A stretch of DNA of 64,000 nt, from assembly GCF_003441615.1 (NCBI RefSeq), contig NZ_CP031842.1, positions 2,860,001 through 2,924,000 on the forward strand. The letters are read 5' to 3'. The notes below the pieces were generated by a model. That model was given only the letters and a program-made list of their open reading frames with translations, was not told where the DNA came from and searched no databases. This DNA comes from Dechloromonas sp. HYN0024. Lineage in GTDB: Bacteria; Pseudomonadota; Gammaproteobacteria; Burkholderiales; Rhodocyclaceae. Numbering within the stretch: the first letter of the stretch is position 1; each line of letters opens with the position of its first letter. The position numbers and the translations under genes are program-made. This document shows positions 1 through 10,638 of this stretch, one piece after another.

Positions 1-209
1 ATGTCCACTGCCTGGCCAAGGATCTGCCCGAGTTCGTCGAAGTCGACCTGTCGGCCCTGAAGATCGGTGACAGCATCCACCTCTCCCAGCTCAAGCTGCC
101 GAACGGCGTCAAGCTCGTTGCCCACGCCACTGACGACGTCGTCGTCGGCATCGTCGGCAAGGGTGGTTCGACCGAAGAAGCCGCTGAAGGCGAAGCTGCT
201 GCCGAGTAA
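1..209 (+). CDS. rplY: 50S ribosomal protein L25 (Ctc/TL5 form), C-terminal part
   Basis: Partial gene: the 5' end lies before the window. The open frame begins with the codon at position 3 and stops with TAA at 207-209. The visible 68 residues include HCLAKDLPEFVEVDLSAL and a KIGDSIHLSQLKLPNGVKL segment, typical of the C-terminal beta domain of the long Ctc-type L25 that binds 5S rRNA in the large subunit. The tail is acidic and alanine-rich (EEAAEGEAAAE), as usual in betaproteobacteria. It is followed by a terminator and then pth, the common rplY-pth-ychF order. Confidence 0.9.
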   Translation, partial: VHCLAKDLPEFVEVDLSALKIGDSIHLSQLKLPNGVKLVAHATDDVVVGIVGKGGSTEEAAEGEAAAE

Positions 210-228
210 TTTCCGGCCCCAAGCTGTG

Positions 229-268
229 ATGGCCGCCGCTGGCTTTTTGCCGCCGGCGGCTTTTTCAT
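229..268 (+). terminator. Rho-independent terminator after rplY
   Basis: A GC-rich imperfect hairpin with GCCGCC in the left arm and GGCGGC in the right arm is followed by TTTTTC, 20 nt after the rplY stop. It separates rplY from pth. Confidence 0.6.
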
Positions 269-278
269 TTTACTGACC

Positions 279-857
279 ATGAACCCACCCCGCCTGATCG
301 TCGGCCTCGGCAACCCCGGCCCGGAATACGAAGCGACCCGACACAATGTCGGCTTCTGGTTTGTCGACCATCTCGCCGACAAACTGAAGATGGCGCTCGC
401 CCCCCAGGCCAAGTTCCATGGCAAGGCGGCGCGCAGTGGTGAAACCTGGCTCCTCCAGCCAAGCACCTTCATGAACCGCTCCGGTCAGTCGGTCGCTGCG
501 CTGGCCAATTTCTACAAGATTCCCGCCGAAGAGATTCTCGTCATCCATGATGAACTTGACCTGCCACCCGGCGGCATTCGCCTCAAGCAGGGCGGCGGCA
601 ATGGCGGACACAACGGCCTGAAGGATATTCAGGCCAAACTCGGCACGCCGGATTTCTGGCGACTGCGCCTCGGCATCGGCCATCCGCGCACCCTCGGCCT
701 GTCCCAGCAGGTTGTAGACTTCGTGCTGCACCAGCCGCGCAAGGAAGAACTGCCGGACATTGAACACGCCCTCGCCCGCTGCCTGCTGGCCTGGCCCAAA
801 CTTGCCGCCGGAGACTTTGCCGGCGCCCAACAACAGTTACACGGTAAAGCCGTCTAG
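279..857 (+). CDS. pth: Peptidyl-tRNA hydrolase
   Basis: Cytoplasmic enzyme that cleaves the ester bond of peptidyl-tRNA released from stalled ribosomes, recycling tRNA. The 192 residues match the usual length. The N-terminal [20 protein letters not shown] signature carries N12 and the catalytic H22. FMNRSG supplies the conserved Asn near residue 66, HDELDLPPG the catalytic Asp region at 91-94, and GGHNGLK the Asn at 112. The ATG at 279 gives the expected N-terminus. The gene is followed after 25 bp by ychF, a common pairing. Confidence 0.97.
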   Translation: MNPPRLIVGLGNPGPEYEATRHNVGFWFVDHLADKLKMALAPQAKFHGKAARSGETWLLQPSTFMNRSGQSVAALANFYKIPAEEILVIHDELDLPPGGIRLKQGGGNGGHNGLKDIQAKLGTPDFWRLRLGIGHPRTLGLSQQVVDFVLHQPRKEELPDIEHALARCLLAWPKLAAGDFAGAQQQLHGKAV

Positions 858-882
858 TTGGCAACCATTTAGGAAAAACCTC

Positions 883-1974
<1,092 letters not shown>

Positions 1975-2016
1975 CAGGAAGATTAGAATTGGCGCATACA
2001 TAGTCAGGTTGTTCTA

Positions 2017-3762
2017 ATGAAGCGCGCCGTCACCAGCAATGCCGAGCACTCCTCGAAGCGGAACTCCCCCTCCGAGAAGGCTCTGCTTTGCGCTTTCGAA
2101 CAAAGCCACGAAGGCATTCTGGTCACTGACTGCAACAACCACATTGTTGCGGCCAACCAGGCCTTCACCCGACTGAGTGGCTATTCACTCAAAGAACTGA
2201 TCGGCCGGAACCCCAGGGTTCTGGCCTCCGGTCGCACCACCCAGGCCCTCTATGCGGCCATGCGGCAGGCCCTCGACACCCAGGACTACTGGGAAGGTGA
2301 GGTCTGGAACAAGCACAAGGATGGCTCGATCTATCCGCGCCAACTGAAGATATCCGTGCTGCGCCATGCCGACGGCAGCTTTCAGGGGCATGTCGCCAAC
2401 TACATCGACACCCATGCCAGCCACGAGGTTGCCGACCGCCTGACCTATCTGGCCTATCACGATCCGCTGACCAACCTGCCCAACCGGCTGGCTTTCGAAT
2501 TACAATTGGCGCAGTCCCTGCGCGCCTGCGAACGCACTAACCAGCAGTTGGCGCTGATGTTGATCGACCTCGATAACTTCAAGAACATCAACGACACGCT
2601 CGGCCATCAGATCGGCGACCAGCTCTTGCAAAGCGTCGCCCAGCGCTTGCGCGAATGCGTCCGGGCCAGCGATCTGGTCGCCCGCATCGGCGGTGATGAA
2701 TTCGTCGTCGTCCTCCCGGAAATCGAATCCCCGCTGACCGCTGCCCGCGTTGCCAGCAAGATTCAGAGCAATCTGGTCGACAGCCACATGATCTCCGATC
2801 ACGTGCTGTACGCCACCCCCAGCATCGGCATCAGCCTGTATCCGATTGATGGACGTGATCCCGGCACATTGCTCCGCAATGCCGACACGGCGATGTACTT
2901 CGCCAAGAGCGCCGGCCGCAACAACCACCAGTTCTATACAACCCGAATGAACGAGGCGGCGGGCGAGCGCCTCCAGATGGAAAACGAACTGCGTCAGGCC
3001 GTCGCCGGCATCTCGCCGACCGGTAGCGAGTTTGCCCTGCACTTCCAGCCGCAGATCGAGACGGTCAGCGGACGCGTTGTCGGCGTTGAGGCCCTGCTGC
3101 GCTGGAACAGCCCGAAGCTCGGTTTGATTTCGCCGATGCGCTTCATTCCCATCGCCGAAGAAACCGGCCTGATCCAGCCACTTGGTGATTGGGTGATCTG
3201 GGAAACCTGCCGCCTGATCCGCGTGATGAAGGGCCGGGGAGTCACCGGTATCCGCGTTGCCATCAACATTTCGGCCCAGCAACTACGCCACGAAAACCTG
3301 GTGCTGCTGGTCCGCGGGGCACTCGCCTGCTACGACCTGGAAGCGCAGGATATCGAGCTGGAAATCACCGAAAGTACGGCCATGGACAAGCCGGAAATGA
3401 CCCTGACCATCCTCGACCAGCTCGCCGCGATGGGTGTCAAGCTGGCCATCGACGATTTCGGCACGGGCTATTCATCGCTGGCCTACCTCAAGCACCTGCC
3501 CATCCACCGGCTCAAACTCGACCGATCCTTCGTCAAGGACCTCGAAACCGACCCCAACGATGCGGCCATCTGTACCGCGACAATCGCCCTTGGCCACAGC
3601 CTCGGCCTTGAACTGGTGGCCGAAGGCGTCGAAACCGAAACCCAGCGCGACTTCCTTGCCGGTCTTGGCTGCGACATGCTGCAAGGTTACCTGTATAGCC
3701 GCCCCATGCCTTTCGAAGCGACGGTGGACTACCTCAAGGCCCACCAGCCGACTAACGGATAA
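2017..3762 (+). CDS. PAS-GGDEF-EAL bifunctional c-di-GMP protein
   Basis: Cytoplasmic protein of 581 residues without membrane segments. A PAS domain occupies about residues 25-135 and includes ILVTDCNNHIVAANQAFTRL and the WEGEVWNKHKDGS strand. A diguanylate cyclase domain follows (about 150-315) with intact RIGGDEFVVVL and an RASD inhibitory site placed five residues before GGDEF. The EAL phosphodiesterase domain (about 330-570) keeps VGVEALLRW, EITEST, DDFGTGYSSLAYL and AEGVETETQ. Both catalytic domains look competent, so the net activity cannot be called from sequence. It converges on the spermidine-synthase-like gene, with an 11-bp overlap of the 3' ends. Confidence 0.92.
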   Translation: MKRAVTSNAEHSSKRNSPSEKALLCAFEQSHEGILVTDCNNHIVAANQAFTRLSGYSLKELIGRNPRVLASGRTTQALYAAMRQALDTQDYWEGEVWNKHKDGSIYPRQLKISVLRHADGSFQGHVANYIDTHASHEVADRLTYLAYHDPLTNLPNRLAFELQLAQSLRACERTNQQLALMLIDLDNFKNINDTLGHQIGDQLLQSVAQRLRECVRASDLVARIGGDEFVVVLPEIESPLTAARVASKIQSNLVDSHMISDHVLYATPSIGISLYPIDGRDPGTLLRNADTAMYFAKSAGRNNHQFYTTRMNEAAGERLQMENELRQAVAGISPTGSEFALHFQPQIETVSGRVVGVEALLRWNSPKLGLISPMRFIPIAEETGLIQPLGDWVIWETCRLIRVMKGRGVTGIRVAINISAQQLRHENLVLLVRGALACYDLEAQDIELEITESTAMDKPEMTLTILDQLAAMGVKLAIDDFGTGYSSLAYLKHLPIHRLKLDRSFVKDLETDPNDAAICTATIALGHSLGLELVAEGVETETQRDFLAGLGCDMLQGYLYSRPMPFEATVDYLKAHQPTNG

Positions 3763-5251
3763 CCTGACGCCACTCGGCTTCGAAGGTACGCACCAGCACC
3801 TGATTGTTCAACTGATTGACCTCGGCCGGCAGGCGGGCCATATCGGCCGGAAACAGGAATAGGCCGGGCAGCATTTCCGCCGTCAAAAAACGCGTGGTTT
3901 CCGGGATGAGCGGCCCCGGCACAAATGCCTGACGCCCCGCGATGATGTACCCCCATTCGCCAAACGACGGCACCAGTGCGTGATAGGGCGCCGTCTTGAA
4001 ACCAGCGCTTTCGAGGGTCGTCACCACGCACCAGAAGGATTGCCGGGCATAAAGCGGCGAGGTCGACTGGACAACGAGCAAGCCGCGTGCCGACAGTCGT
4101 TTCTCGACCAGGCGGTAGAAAGCCGAGGTATACAGCTTGCCCAGCGCAAAATTGGTCGGATCGGGGAAATCGATAACGATGAAGTCGAAATAGTCGCGGC
4201 TTTCCTCCAGCCACTGCAGGGCATCGGCGCTGACCACCGTCACTTTCGGTGAGCTCAGCGCCCCCTGATTCAAGGCCACCAATGGCGGCGCCGTCGAAAA
4301 CAGGTCGGTCATCGCCGGATCGAGATCGACCAGCGTCACTGCCTCGATGCCCGGATACTTGAGAATTTCGCGCACCGCCAGCCCGTCACCGCCACCCAGC
4401 ACCAGCACACGTTTGGCACCGGGCAAGCTGGACAGACCGGGATGAACCAGTGCCTCGTGATAGCGGTATTCGTCGCGCGATGAAAACTGCAGGTTGTTGT
4501 TGATGAACAGGCGCAGGTCGTCACGCCAGCGCGTCACAACAAGGCGCTGGTAGGGCGTCGTTTCGGCATGGATGATTTCGTCGGCATAGAGGTGGCTTTC
4601 GGCCAGGGTCGTCAGTTGTCCGGCGCCAGCGAAGCCGGCAACCAGCAGTCCGAATACCGTCCAGCTTTGCACCGCCAGCCAGCGCCGCGCGGGCAACTGG
4701 TCGCGGAAAAGGTGTAGCGCCCACAGCGCCACGGCGACATTGAGAACGCCAAAGAGCAGCCCCGTCCTAACCATACCAATCTGTGGCGCCAGCACCAGCG
4801 GAAACAGGATGGAGACCGCCAGCGCGCCGAGGTAATCGAAAGTAAGCACTTGCGACACGAGGTCCTTGAAGGCCAGTTCACGCTTGAGGATTCGCATCAC
4901 CAGCGGGATTTCCAGACCAACGAGAATCCCGACGCCAAACACCGCGAGATAGAGCACCAGCTTGAATGGTGCTGACAGCCAGGTAAAGACAAGGAACAAC
5001 CCGATCGCCGAAAAACCGCCAAGCAGCCCGACAATCAATTCGATCTGGATGAAACGCCCGATCAAGTCGCGGGTGATGTATTTCGATAGCCATGAGCCAG
5101 CCCCCATGGCGAACAGGTAAGTGCCGATCACCGTCGAGAACTGGGTCACCGAATCGCCCAGCAGGTACGACGACAACGCCCCGGCAATCAGCTCGTAAGC
5201 CAGACCGCATGAGGCAATGACAAAGACGGAAAAAAGGAGGGCGTGCCGCAT
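3752..5251 (-). CDS. Membrane-anchored polyamine aminopropyltransferase (spermidine synthase-like)
   Basis: About 499 residues from ATG 5251; an in-frame GTG at 5269 would add six residues. The first ~215 residues form several hydrophobic helices (for example HALLFSVFVIASCGLAYELI), suggesting about seven membrane spans. The C-terminal half is a SpeE-type Rossmann methyltransferase fold with VLVLGGGDGLAVREILKY binding decarboxylated SAM, LVDLDPAM, and DFIVIDFPDPTNFALGKLY as the catalytic Asp loop. This family is predicted to make spermidine or another polyamine, but its substrate is not established. Membrane SpeE-like proteins often neighbour DUF350/DUF4178 genes, which here lie 24-27 kb away. 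No SAM decarboxylase is adjacent. Confidence 0.85.
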   Translation of the reverse strand: MRHALLFSVFVIASCGLAYELIAGALSSYLLGDSVTQFSTVIGTYLFAMGAGSWLSKYITRDLIGRFIQIELIVGLLGGFSAIGLFLVFTWLSAPFKLVLYLAVFGVGILVGLEIPLVMRILKRELAFKDLVSQVLTFDYLGALAVSILFPLVLAPQIGMVRTGLLFGVLNVAVALWALHLFRDQLPARRWLAVQSWTVFGLLVAGFAGAGQLTTLAESHLYADEIIHAETTPYQRLVVTRWRDDLRLFINNNLQFSSRDEYRYHEALVHPGLSSLPGAKRVLVLGGGDGLAVREILKYPGIEAVTLVDLDPAMTDLFSTAPPLVALNQGALSSPKVTVVSADALQWLEESRDYFDFIVIDFPDPTNFALGKLYTSAFYRLVEKRLSARGLLVVQSTSPLYARQSFWCVVTTLESAGFKTAPYHALVPSFGEWGYIIAGRQAFVPGPLIPETTRFLTAEMLPGLFLFPADMARLPAEVNQLNNQVLVRTFEAEWRQVIR

Positions 5252-5336
5252 GGGCAAAGATGCTAACACGCGGCGGGGAACGCCTCGCCAGCGGCACGGT
5301 CAGAACGACAGTCCCCAATCATTCAGGCGAAACCCC

Positions 5337-5903
5337 GTGCTGACGAAATCCTTCATCCCTACCCTGCTGCTGGCCGCCTGGCTCCCCCTGGCGCAGGCCG
5401 AGGAATTCGCCATCGATCCGACGCACACCTACGCCAGCTTCGAAATTGACCACCTCGGCTTTTCCACCCAGCGCGGCCAGTTCAACCGGAGCAGCGGCAT
5501 TGTCGAATTCGATCCCGAGGGCAAGACCGGCCGCATCGACATCAGCATCGACGTCGCTTCACTCGACACCGGCTTTGAACTGCGCGACAAGGTGCTGCGC
5601 GGCGAATCGTGGTTCAACGCCAAAGACCATCCCTACATTTTCTTTCGCAGCCAGACCCTGATTTTCACTGACGAACGCCTCAGCGCCGTCGACGGCATCC
5701 TCGTCATGCTCGGCGAAGTCCGTCCGCTACGCCTCGACATCAGCCGCTTCAAGTGCGGTTTCAATCTGGCCAAACGGCAGCACGGCTGTGGCGCCGACGC
5801 CACGGGCGTGCTGCGCCGCTCCGATTTTGGCCTGAGCAATGGCCTGCCCTTCATCGGCGATGAGGTCAGGCTGCGCATCCAGGTCGAAGCCTACCGCCCC
5901 TGA
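5337..5903 (+). CDS. YceI-family periplasmic lipocalin-like protein
   Basis: 188 residues from GTG 5337, chosen because it gives a clean signal peptide ([20 protein letters not shown], cleavage before EEFAIDPTH). The mature part has the YceI hallmarks [40 protein letters not shown], and a [14 protein letters not shown] segment. YceI proteins are periplasmic lipid- or isoprenoid-binding beta barrels. A cysteine pair ([17 protein letters not shown]) may form a disulfide. It is divergent from the polyamine synthase gene, with about 85 bp between the starts. The exact ligand is unknown. Confidence 0.87.
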   Translation: MLTKSFIPTLLLAAWLPLAQAEEFAIDPTHTYASFEIDHLGFSTQRGQFNRSSGIVEFDPEGKTGRIDISIDVASLDTGFELRDKVLRGESWFNAKDHPYIFFRSQTLIFTDERLSAVDGILVMLGEVRPLRLDISRFKCGFNLAKRQHGCGADATGVLRRSDFGLSNGLPFIGDEVRLRIQVEAYRP

Positions 5904-6003
5904 GTCGCCGCACCGACAGGCCACCGCCCGTGCACTAAAGTCATGTGCTAATCCCCTGTTTCTGCGAAAATAGCACCCCCCTTTTGCTGTTCCCGGATAC
6001 CCA

Positions 6004-7113
6004 ATGCCACCCCATCCCACCATTGCCAGCACCGCCGAGATCGTTGCCGAACTCAAGGCCGGCCGCATGGTCATCCTGGTCGATGAAGAAGACCGTGAAA
6101 ACGAGGGCGACCTTGTCATGGCCGCCGAACACATCACGCCCGATGCCATCAATTTCATGGCCAAGCATGGTCGCGGCCTGATCTGCCTGACGCTGACCGA
6201 AGCCCGCTGCCGCAAGCTTGGCCTGGTTCAGATGGCGAAGAACAACAAGACCCAGTACGGCACCGCCTTCACCGTTTCCATCGAAGCCGCCGAAGGCGTC
6301 ACCACCGGCATCTCCGCGGCAGACCGGGCGCGCACCATCCAGGTCGCCGTGGCCAAGGGCACGACCATCGACGATATCGTCCAGCCCGGTCACGTCTTTC
6401 CCATCACCGCCCGCGAAGGCGGCGTGCTGGTCCGCGCCGGTCACACCGAAGCCGGCTGCGACCTGGCTGGAATGGCCGGTCTGGAGCCGTCCTCGGTAAT
6501 CTGCGAAATCATGAACGACGACGGCACCATGGCCCGCCTCCCGGAACTGATGGATTTCGCCCAGACCCACGGCCTGAAGATCGGCACCATCGCCGACCTC
6601 ATCCATTACCGTGCCGCCTCCGAAACCCTGGTCAAGCGAGTCACCAGCAAGACGATCAGCACCGCCCACGGCGATTTCACCATGCACGCCTATGTCGACC
6701 AGGCGAGTGGGGCAACCCACCTGGCCCTGGTCAAGGGCAACATCGCCGCCGGCGAGGAAACCCTGGTCCGCGTGCATGAGCCGCTGTCGGTACTCGACTT
6801 CCTTGATCCGGCCAGCAAGCGCCAGGCTTTTTCCATCGACGAAGCGCAAGCGGCCCTGACCCAGTTCGGTCACGGCGTCATCGTCCTCATGCACCGTCCG
6901 GAAGATGGCGAAGCCCTGCTTGCCCGCCTCACCGGCACGGCGCCGAGCGCCCCGACCAAATGGGATCCCCGGACCTACGGCATCGGTGCCCAGATCCTGC
7001 GCGACCTCGGCGTTTCCCGCATGCGCCTGCTCTCCAGCCCGCGCAAGATGCCCTCCATGACCGGCTTTGGCCTTGAAGTTACCGGTTTCGTCACCACGCC
7101 AGCGGAGTTGTAA
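6004..7113 (+). CDS. ribB: 3,4-dihydroxy-2-butanone-4-phosphate synthase with degenerate GTP cyclohydrolase II-like domain
   Basis: Makes the four-carbon riboflavin precursor from ribulose 5-phosphate. The RibB domain (residues 1-205) has [27 protein letters not shown] and the [13 protein letters not shown] catalytic segment. The C-terminal 165 residues align in outline with RibA ([20 protein letters not shown]). However, the zinc-binding Cys cluster and GTP-binding signature (normally a segment such as SECLTGD..SLRCDCG) is replaced by [19 protein letters not shown], with no cysteines. The second domain is therefore probably inactive as a GTP cyclohydrolase, as known for related proteobacterial proteins. 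First gene of ribB-ribH-nusB-thiL-pgpA. Confidence 0.93.
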   Translation: MPPHPTIASTAEIVAELKAGRMVILVDEEDRENEGDLVMAAEHITPDAINFMAKHGRGLICLTLTEARCRKLGLVQMAKNNKTQYGTAFTVSIEAAEGVTTGISAADRARTIQVAVAKGTTIDDIVQPGHVFPITAREGGVLVRAGHTEAGCDLAGMAGLEPSSVICEIMNDDGTMARLPELMDFAQTHGLKIGTIADLIHYRAASETLVKRVTSKTISTAHGDFTMHAYVDQASGATHLALVKGNIAAGEETLVRVHEPLSVLDFLDPASKRQAFSIDEAQAALTQFGHGVIVLMHRPEDGEALLARLTGTAPSAPTKWDPRTYGIGAQILRDLGVSRMRLLSSPRKMPSMTGFGLEVTGFVTTPAEL

Positions 7114-7116
7114 GCC

Positions 7117-7590
7117 ATGTCCCGTTTCGACAATATCTTTGAATTCGACAACAACCTCGACGGCAGCGGTCTGCGTGTTGGCATCGTCATGAGCCGCTTC
7201 AACCTGCCCGTCTGCGAAGCCCTGCTTTCGTCGTGCGTCGCTGAACTGAAGCGCCTCGGCGTCGCCGATGCCGACATGAGCATCGCCAATGTCCCCGGCG
7301 CCCTCGAAATTCCCCTGGTCCTGCAAACCATGGCGCAAAGTGGCAGTTTCGACGCGCTGGTCGCCCTCGGTGCGGTCATTCGCGGCGACACCTACCATTT
7401 CGAAGTCGTTTCCAATGACGCCTGCCGCGCCATCATGGAAGTCCAGCTCGACACCGGCATCCCCATTGCCAACGGCATCCTCACCTGCGATACCGACGAG
7501 CAGGCCGAAGTCCGCACCCAACCCAAGGGCAGCGACTGCGCCCAGGCCGCCGTCGAAATGGCCAATCTCCAGAAAGCCCTGCTCCAATGA
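7117..7590 (+). CDS. ribH: 6,7-dimethyl-8-ribityllumazine synthase
   Basis: 157 residues, normal length. It condenses the RibB product with 5-amino-6-ribitylaminouracil to give lumazine, the penultimate step of riboflavin synthesis. Recognisable motifs are [32 protein letters not shown], and [15 protein letters not shown] containing the catalytic His, followed by [12 protein letters not shown]. It starts 3 bp after ribB and overlaps nusB by 4 bp (ATGA), so the three are almost certainly cotranscribed. Confidence 0.97.
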   Translation: MSRFDNIFEFDNNLDGSGLRVGIVMSRFNLPVCEALLSSCVAELKRLGVADADMSIANVPGALEIPLVLQTMAQSGSFDALVALGAVIRGDTYHFEVVSNDACRAIMEVQLDTGIPIANGILTCDTDEQAEVRTQPKGSDCAQAAVEMANLQKALLQ

Positions 7591-8075
7591 CCACCTTCCT
7601 CAGCGACAGCGAACATCCCCACGACGTCAAGGCACCGCCCAAGTCGGCCCGTCGCCGGGCCCGCGAGTTCGTGCTGCAAGGCCTTTATCAGTGGCGTGTC
7701 GGCGGCGCCGATGAGGCCGCCATCGAAGCCTACGCCCCGGAAATGGAAGGTTTCGCCAAGGCTGACCGCGAATTCTTCGTCGGCACCCTGCGCGGCGTCA
7801 TTGGTCAGGGGGAAGCGCTGATCGAGAAGATTTCGGTGCACATCGACCGCCCGTTCACCGAACTGTCGCCCGTCGAAGCCTGTATCCTCATGCTCGGCAG
7901 CTTCGAGATGATCAACCATCCGGAAACCCCGTACCGCGTCATCATCAATGAGGCCATCGAACTGACCAAGGCCTTCGGCGGCACCGACGGCCACAAGTAC
8001 ATCAATGGCGTTCTCGACAAGGTCGCCGGCGTCGTCCGGGCCGACGAGGTTGCCGCCCGCAAGCAGGGCAAGTAA
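7587..8075 (+). CDS. nusB: Transcription antitermination protein NusB
   Basis: 162 residues, all-alpha RNA-binding factor that works with NusE (S10) in rRNA antitermination. Signatures are [19 protein letters not shown] near the N-terminus, the [20 protein letters not shown] helix, and [30 protein letters not shown]. The ATG overlaps the ribH stop by 4 bp. ribH-nusB linkage is widespread in proteobacteria. Confidence 0.96.
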   Translation: MTTFLSDSEHPHDVKAPPKSARRRAREFVLQGLYQWRVGGADEAAIEAYAPEMEGFAKADREFFVGTLRGVIGQGEALIEKISVHIDRPFTELSPVEACILMLGSFEMINHPETPYRVIINEAIELTKAFGGTDGHKYINGVLDKVAGVVRADEVAARKQGK

Positions 8076-8079
8076 ATCA

Positions 8080-9051
8080 ATGGCGGGCGAATTTAACCTG
8101 ATCAGGAAGTATTTCGTCCGCCCCACCCCGTCGGCCATCCTCGGCCCCGGCGATGATTGCGCGCTGGTCCAGCCGAGCCCCGGCAAGCAACTGGCAGTCA
8201 CCACCGACATGCTGGTCGCCGGCACCCATTTCCTGCCCGACACCAACCCCCGCAACCTCGGCTGGAAGGCGCTCGCCGTCAATATCTCCGATCTCGCCGC
8301 GATGGGTGCGCAACCACGCTGGGCAACGTTGGCCGGGGCGCTACCGGCGGTTGATGAAGCGTGGATCGCCAGCTTTGCCGACGGCTTTTTCGCCTGTGCC
8401 GCCGAATACGGGGTCGACGTCATCGGCGGCGACACGACCAAAGGCCCGCTCAACGTCTGCATTACCGCCATGGGTGAAGTCGAACCCGGCCGCGCCCTGC
8501 ACCGCGACGGGGCCAAGGCCGGCGACCAGATCTGGGTATCCGGCCGCCCCGGCCTGGCCAGCCTCGGCCTCGCCCACCTTCAGGGCCGCATCACGCTGCC
8601 CGAACCATGGCCGCGCCTGTGCGTCGGGGCGCTCGAAAAGCCCCGCCCGCGCGTCGCCCTCGGCCTTGCCCTGAACGGCATTGCCAGTGCCGCCATTGAT
8701 GTTTCCGACGGCCTGCTCGCCGATCTCGGCCATATTGCCGAACGCTCGGGCTGCGCGGCGGCTGTCAAACTGGTCCAGCTACCGCATCTGCCCAAGGGCG
8801 AAAGCTACGATGCCGACCTCCGCCGCATGGCCCTCGAATGCCAGCTGACCGGTGGCGACGACTACGAGCTGTGCTTTACCGCCCCCGGCACGCAAAGCCT
8901 CGCTATCGCGCAAATTGCCGCCCAACTCGAGCTGCCGCTGTGGAATATCGGCGAAATGGTCGCTGGCGCTGGCGTGACCGTCCTCGATCCGGACGGCAAG
9001 CCGGTCGAATTCGACCGCAAGGGATACGATCACTTTGGCCCGACGTCCTGA
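8080..9051 (+). CDS. thiL: Thiamine-monophosphate kinase
   Basis: 323 residues. Phosphorylates thiamine monophosphate to the active diphosphate using ATP. The PurM/ThiL-type fold is shown by GPGDDCALVQPSPG, TTDMLVAGTHF, NISDLAAMGAQPRW, GGDTTKGPLNV, DVSDGLLADLGHIA and TGGDDYELCFTAP, which carry the Mg/ATP-binding aspartates. ATG 8080 lies 4 bp after the nusB stop; upstream in-frame codons lie inside nusB. It overlaps pgpA by 17 bp. Confidence 0.95.
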   Translation: MAGEFNLIRKYFVRPTPSAILGPGDDCALVQPSPGKQLAVTTDMLVAGTHFLPDTNPRNLGWKALAVNISDLAAMGAQPRWATLAGALPAVDEAWIASFADGFFACAAEYGVDVIGGDTTKGPLNVCITAMGEVEPGRALHRDGAKAGDQIWVSGRPGLASLGLAHLQGRITLPEPWPRLCVGALEKPRPRVALGLALNGIASAAIDVSDGLLADLGHIAERSGCAAAVKLVQLPHLPKGESYDADLRRMALECQLTGGDDYELCFTAPGTQSLAIAQIAAQLELPLWNIGEMVAGAGVTVLDPDGKPVEFDRKGYDHFGPTS

Positions 9052-9520
9052 CCTGAAATTCCTGCTCGCCCACCCGGCGCATTTTTTTGCCCTGGGCTGC
9101 GGCAGCGGGCTGGCCCCGAAAGCGCCGGGGACCTTCGGCACCCTGTTCGCCTGGGCGACCTACGCGCTCTTCCACGCCTATTTTTCCGATGGCGGTCTGC
9201 TCTTCCTGTTGAGCGCCGCCTACCTCGCCGGCATCTGGTTCATCGATGTCACCGGCCGGGCCATCGGCGATCCCGACCACGGCAGCATTGTCTGGGACGA
9301 AATCGTGCCCTTCTGGCTGGTCCTGCTCCTGACGCCCGATACCATCCTCTGGCAACTCGCCGCCTTCGCCCTGTTCCGCTTTTTCGACATCACCAAGCCA
9401 CAACCGGCCCGCTATTTTGACGAACACGTCAAAAATGGCTTCGGCGTCATGGCTGATGATCTTGTTGCGGCTGGGTACACCCTGCTCGCCCTGGCCATGC
9501 TGAAGATCGTATTTGCCTGA
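9035..9520 (+). CDS. pgpA: Phosphatidylglycerophosphatase A
   Basis: 161-residue inner-membrane phosphatase that converts phosphatidylglycerophosphate to phosphatidylglycerol. Motifs are GCGSGLAPKAPGTFGTLFAW at the N-terminus, hydrophobic helices (LLFLLSAAYLAGIWF; FWLVLLLTPDTILW), the acidic WDEIVPFW motif, and PARYFDEHVKNGFGVMADDLVAA. The start is a TTG at 9035 inside the end of thiL, with AAGGGA at 9019-9024 as a well-spaced ribosome site. No in-frame ATG fits better. Confidence 0.93.
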   Translation: MARRPDLKFLLAHPAHFFALGCGSGLAPKAPGTFGTLFAWATYALFHAYFSDGGLLFLLSAAYLAGIWFIDVTGRAIGDPDHGSIVWDEIVPFWLVLLLTPDTILWQLAAFALFRFFDITKPQPARYFDEHVKNGFGVMADDLVAAGYTLLALAMLKIVFA

Positions 9521-9575
9521 CATGGCGGCGCCACAGGCATAGAATATCCAGGTTCGTTACGCTTGGAGCTTCACC

Positions 9576-9848
9576 ATGAGTCACAAGCATGCTCACCTGA
9601 TGCGCAGCATTTTCCAGGACCCGCCCTCGGCCAACATCCACTGGCGGGAGATTGAGTCGCTGCTCCACCACCTCGGTGCCGAGGTCGAATCGGCCCACGG
9701 CGCACGCTTCAAGGTCACGCTCAACAAGGTTGAGGCCTTCCTCCATCACCCGCACAACAGCAGCACCTGCAGCCGCATGGATATCAAGACCATCCGCGAG
9801 ATGCTGACCCATGCCGGGGTGACCCTTTCCAGCTACGAGGCGGGCTGA
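9576..9848 (+). CDS. HicA-like (YcfA-family) small protein without an obvious HicB partner
   Basis: 90 residues. The segment IHWREIESLLHHLGAEVESA followed by a short basic strand (HGARFKVTLNKVEAFLHHPH) and IKTIREMLTHAGV resembles the double-stranded-RNA-binding fold of HicA mRNA interferases. The candidate catalytic His is uncertain. No HicB-type antitoxin is encoded on either side: pgpA is upstream and a histidine kinase fragment downstream. Solitary HicA-like proteins of this type occur in many proteobacteria and may not be toxins. Function is inferred from resemblance only. Confidence 0.6.
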   Translation: MSHKHAHLMRSIFQDPPSANIHWREIESLLHHLGAEVESAHGARFKVTLNKVEAFLHHPHNSSTCSRMDIKTIREMLTHAGVTLSSYEAG

Positions 9849-9861
9849 GCCGAAAGCTGTC

Positions 9862-10638
9862 GTGACACCTCCTGCCCTCACCCCGGTCAGCCCCGCCACT
9901 TCGCCCCTCGCTTTTCCCCGGCATCGTTTCGGCCGGCAATGGCTGGCGCTGGGACTGGGCCTGCTGCTTCTCGGAGCGGAAATCGGCTTTGACCAGCTGA
10001 CATCGCGCCGCCGTATCGAGAATGAAGCGACGAGCCGGCTGGAAAACCACAGCCTGATCGCTGCCGAAGAAATGGAGCGCCGACTTCGCTCGATCAGCGT
10101 GGTACTCGACAAGCTCCGCGACACGGCACCCCGGCAACTCACCCAACCGGATGGAAAAGCCGTTATCACCCGGGAAATGGAGACACTGGCCCAGGCGCTT
10201 GAGGGTATCCGCACCCTGGCCGTCTTTGATGCCAGCGGCACCGCGCTGGTCAGCAACCAGCCAGAACTGCCGGGAAAGAATTTTTCCCAGCGGGAATACT
10301 TCAAGGCCTTCCTGACGAACCCCAAGGCTGAGACGCTGTATCTGAGCGAACCCTTCGTCACCACCCTGGGTGCCTACACCATCATCGTCGGCCGCATGAT
10401 CAGCGGGCCGCAGGGGGAATTTGCCGGCCTGGTCACGGCCACCCTCGATAGCGAGAGCATGCGCACCATGCTCGCCTCGATCCATGCCGGCCCCGATGCG
10501 ACACTCTCGGTGGCCCATGGCAAGGGCAAGATCCTGATTCTCTTTCCGGAGCAGAATAATGTCCCCAGGGTCAGTCGGTCGATGTCCCTGGTTCTTTTTT
10601 CCGTCGGCACATGGATAGCGCCCAGCCGGCCAGCCTGA
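9862..10638 (+). pseudogene. N-terminal sensor part of a frameshifted hybrid histidine kinase
   Basis: Begins at GTG 9862. It encodes a short cytoplasmic leader, a membrane helix (WLALGLGLLLLGAEIGF, about residues 30-50), and a periplasmic Cache-like sensor (LDKLRDTAPRQL, TLAVFDASGTALVSNQPELPG, FSQREYFKAFL, YLSEPFVTTLGAYTIIVGR). After EQNNVP the frame runs into unrelated residues and stops. The next frame, read from 10560, continues sensibly ([18 protein letters not shown]) into the downstream kinase. One missing base, most likely in the C4 run 10563-10566 or the adjacent G3 run, explains the break. Confidence 0.8.

Noticed and set aside
5904..6003. Possible FMN riboswitch before ribB
   Set aside because: Only 100 bp are available and the conserved FMN aptamer segments are not visible.
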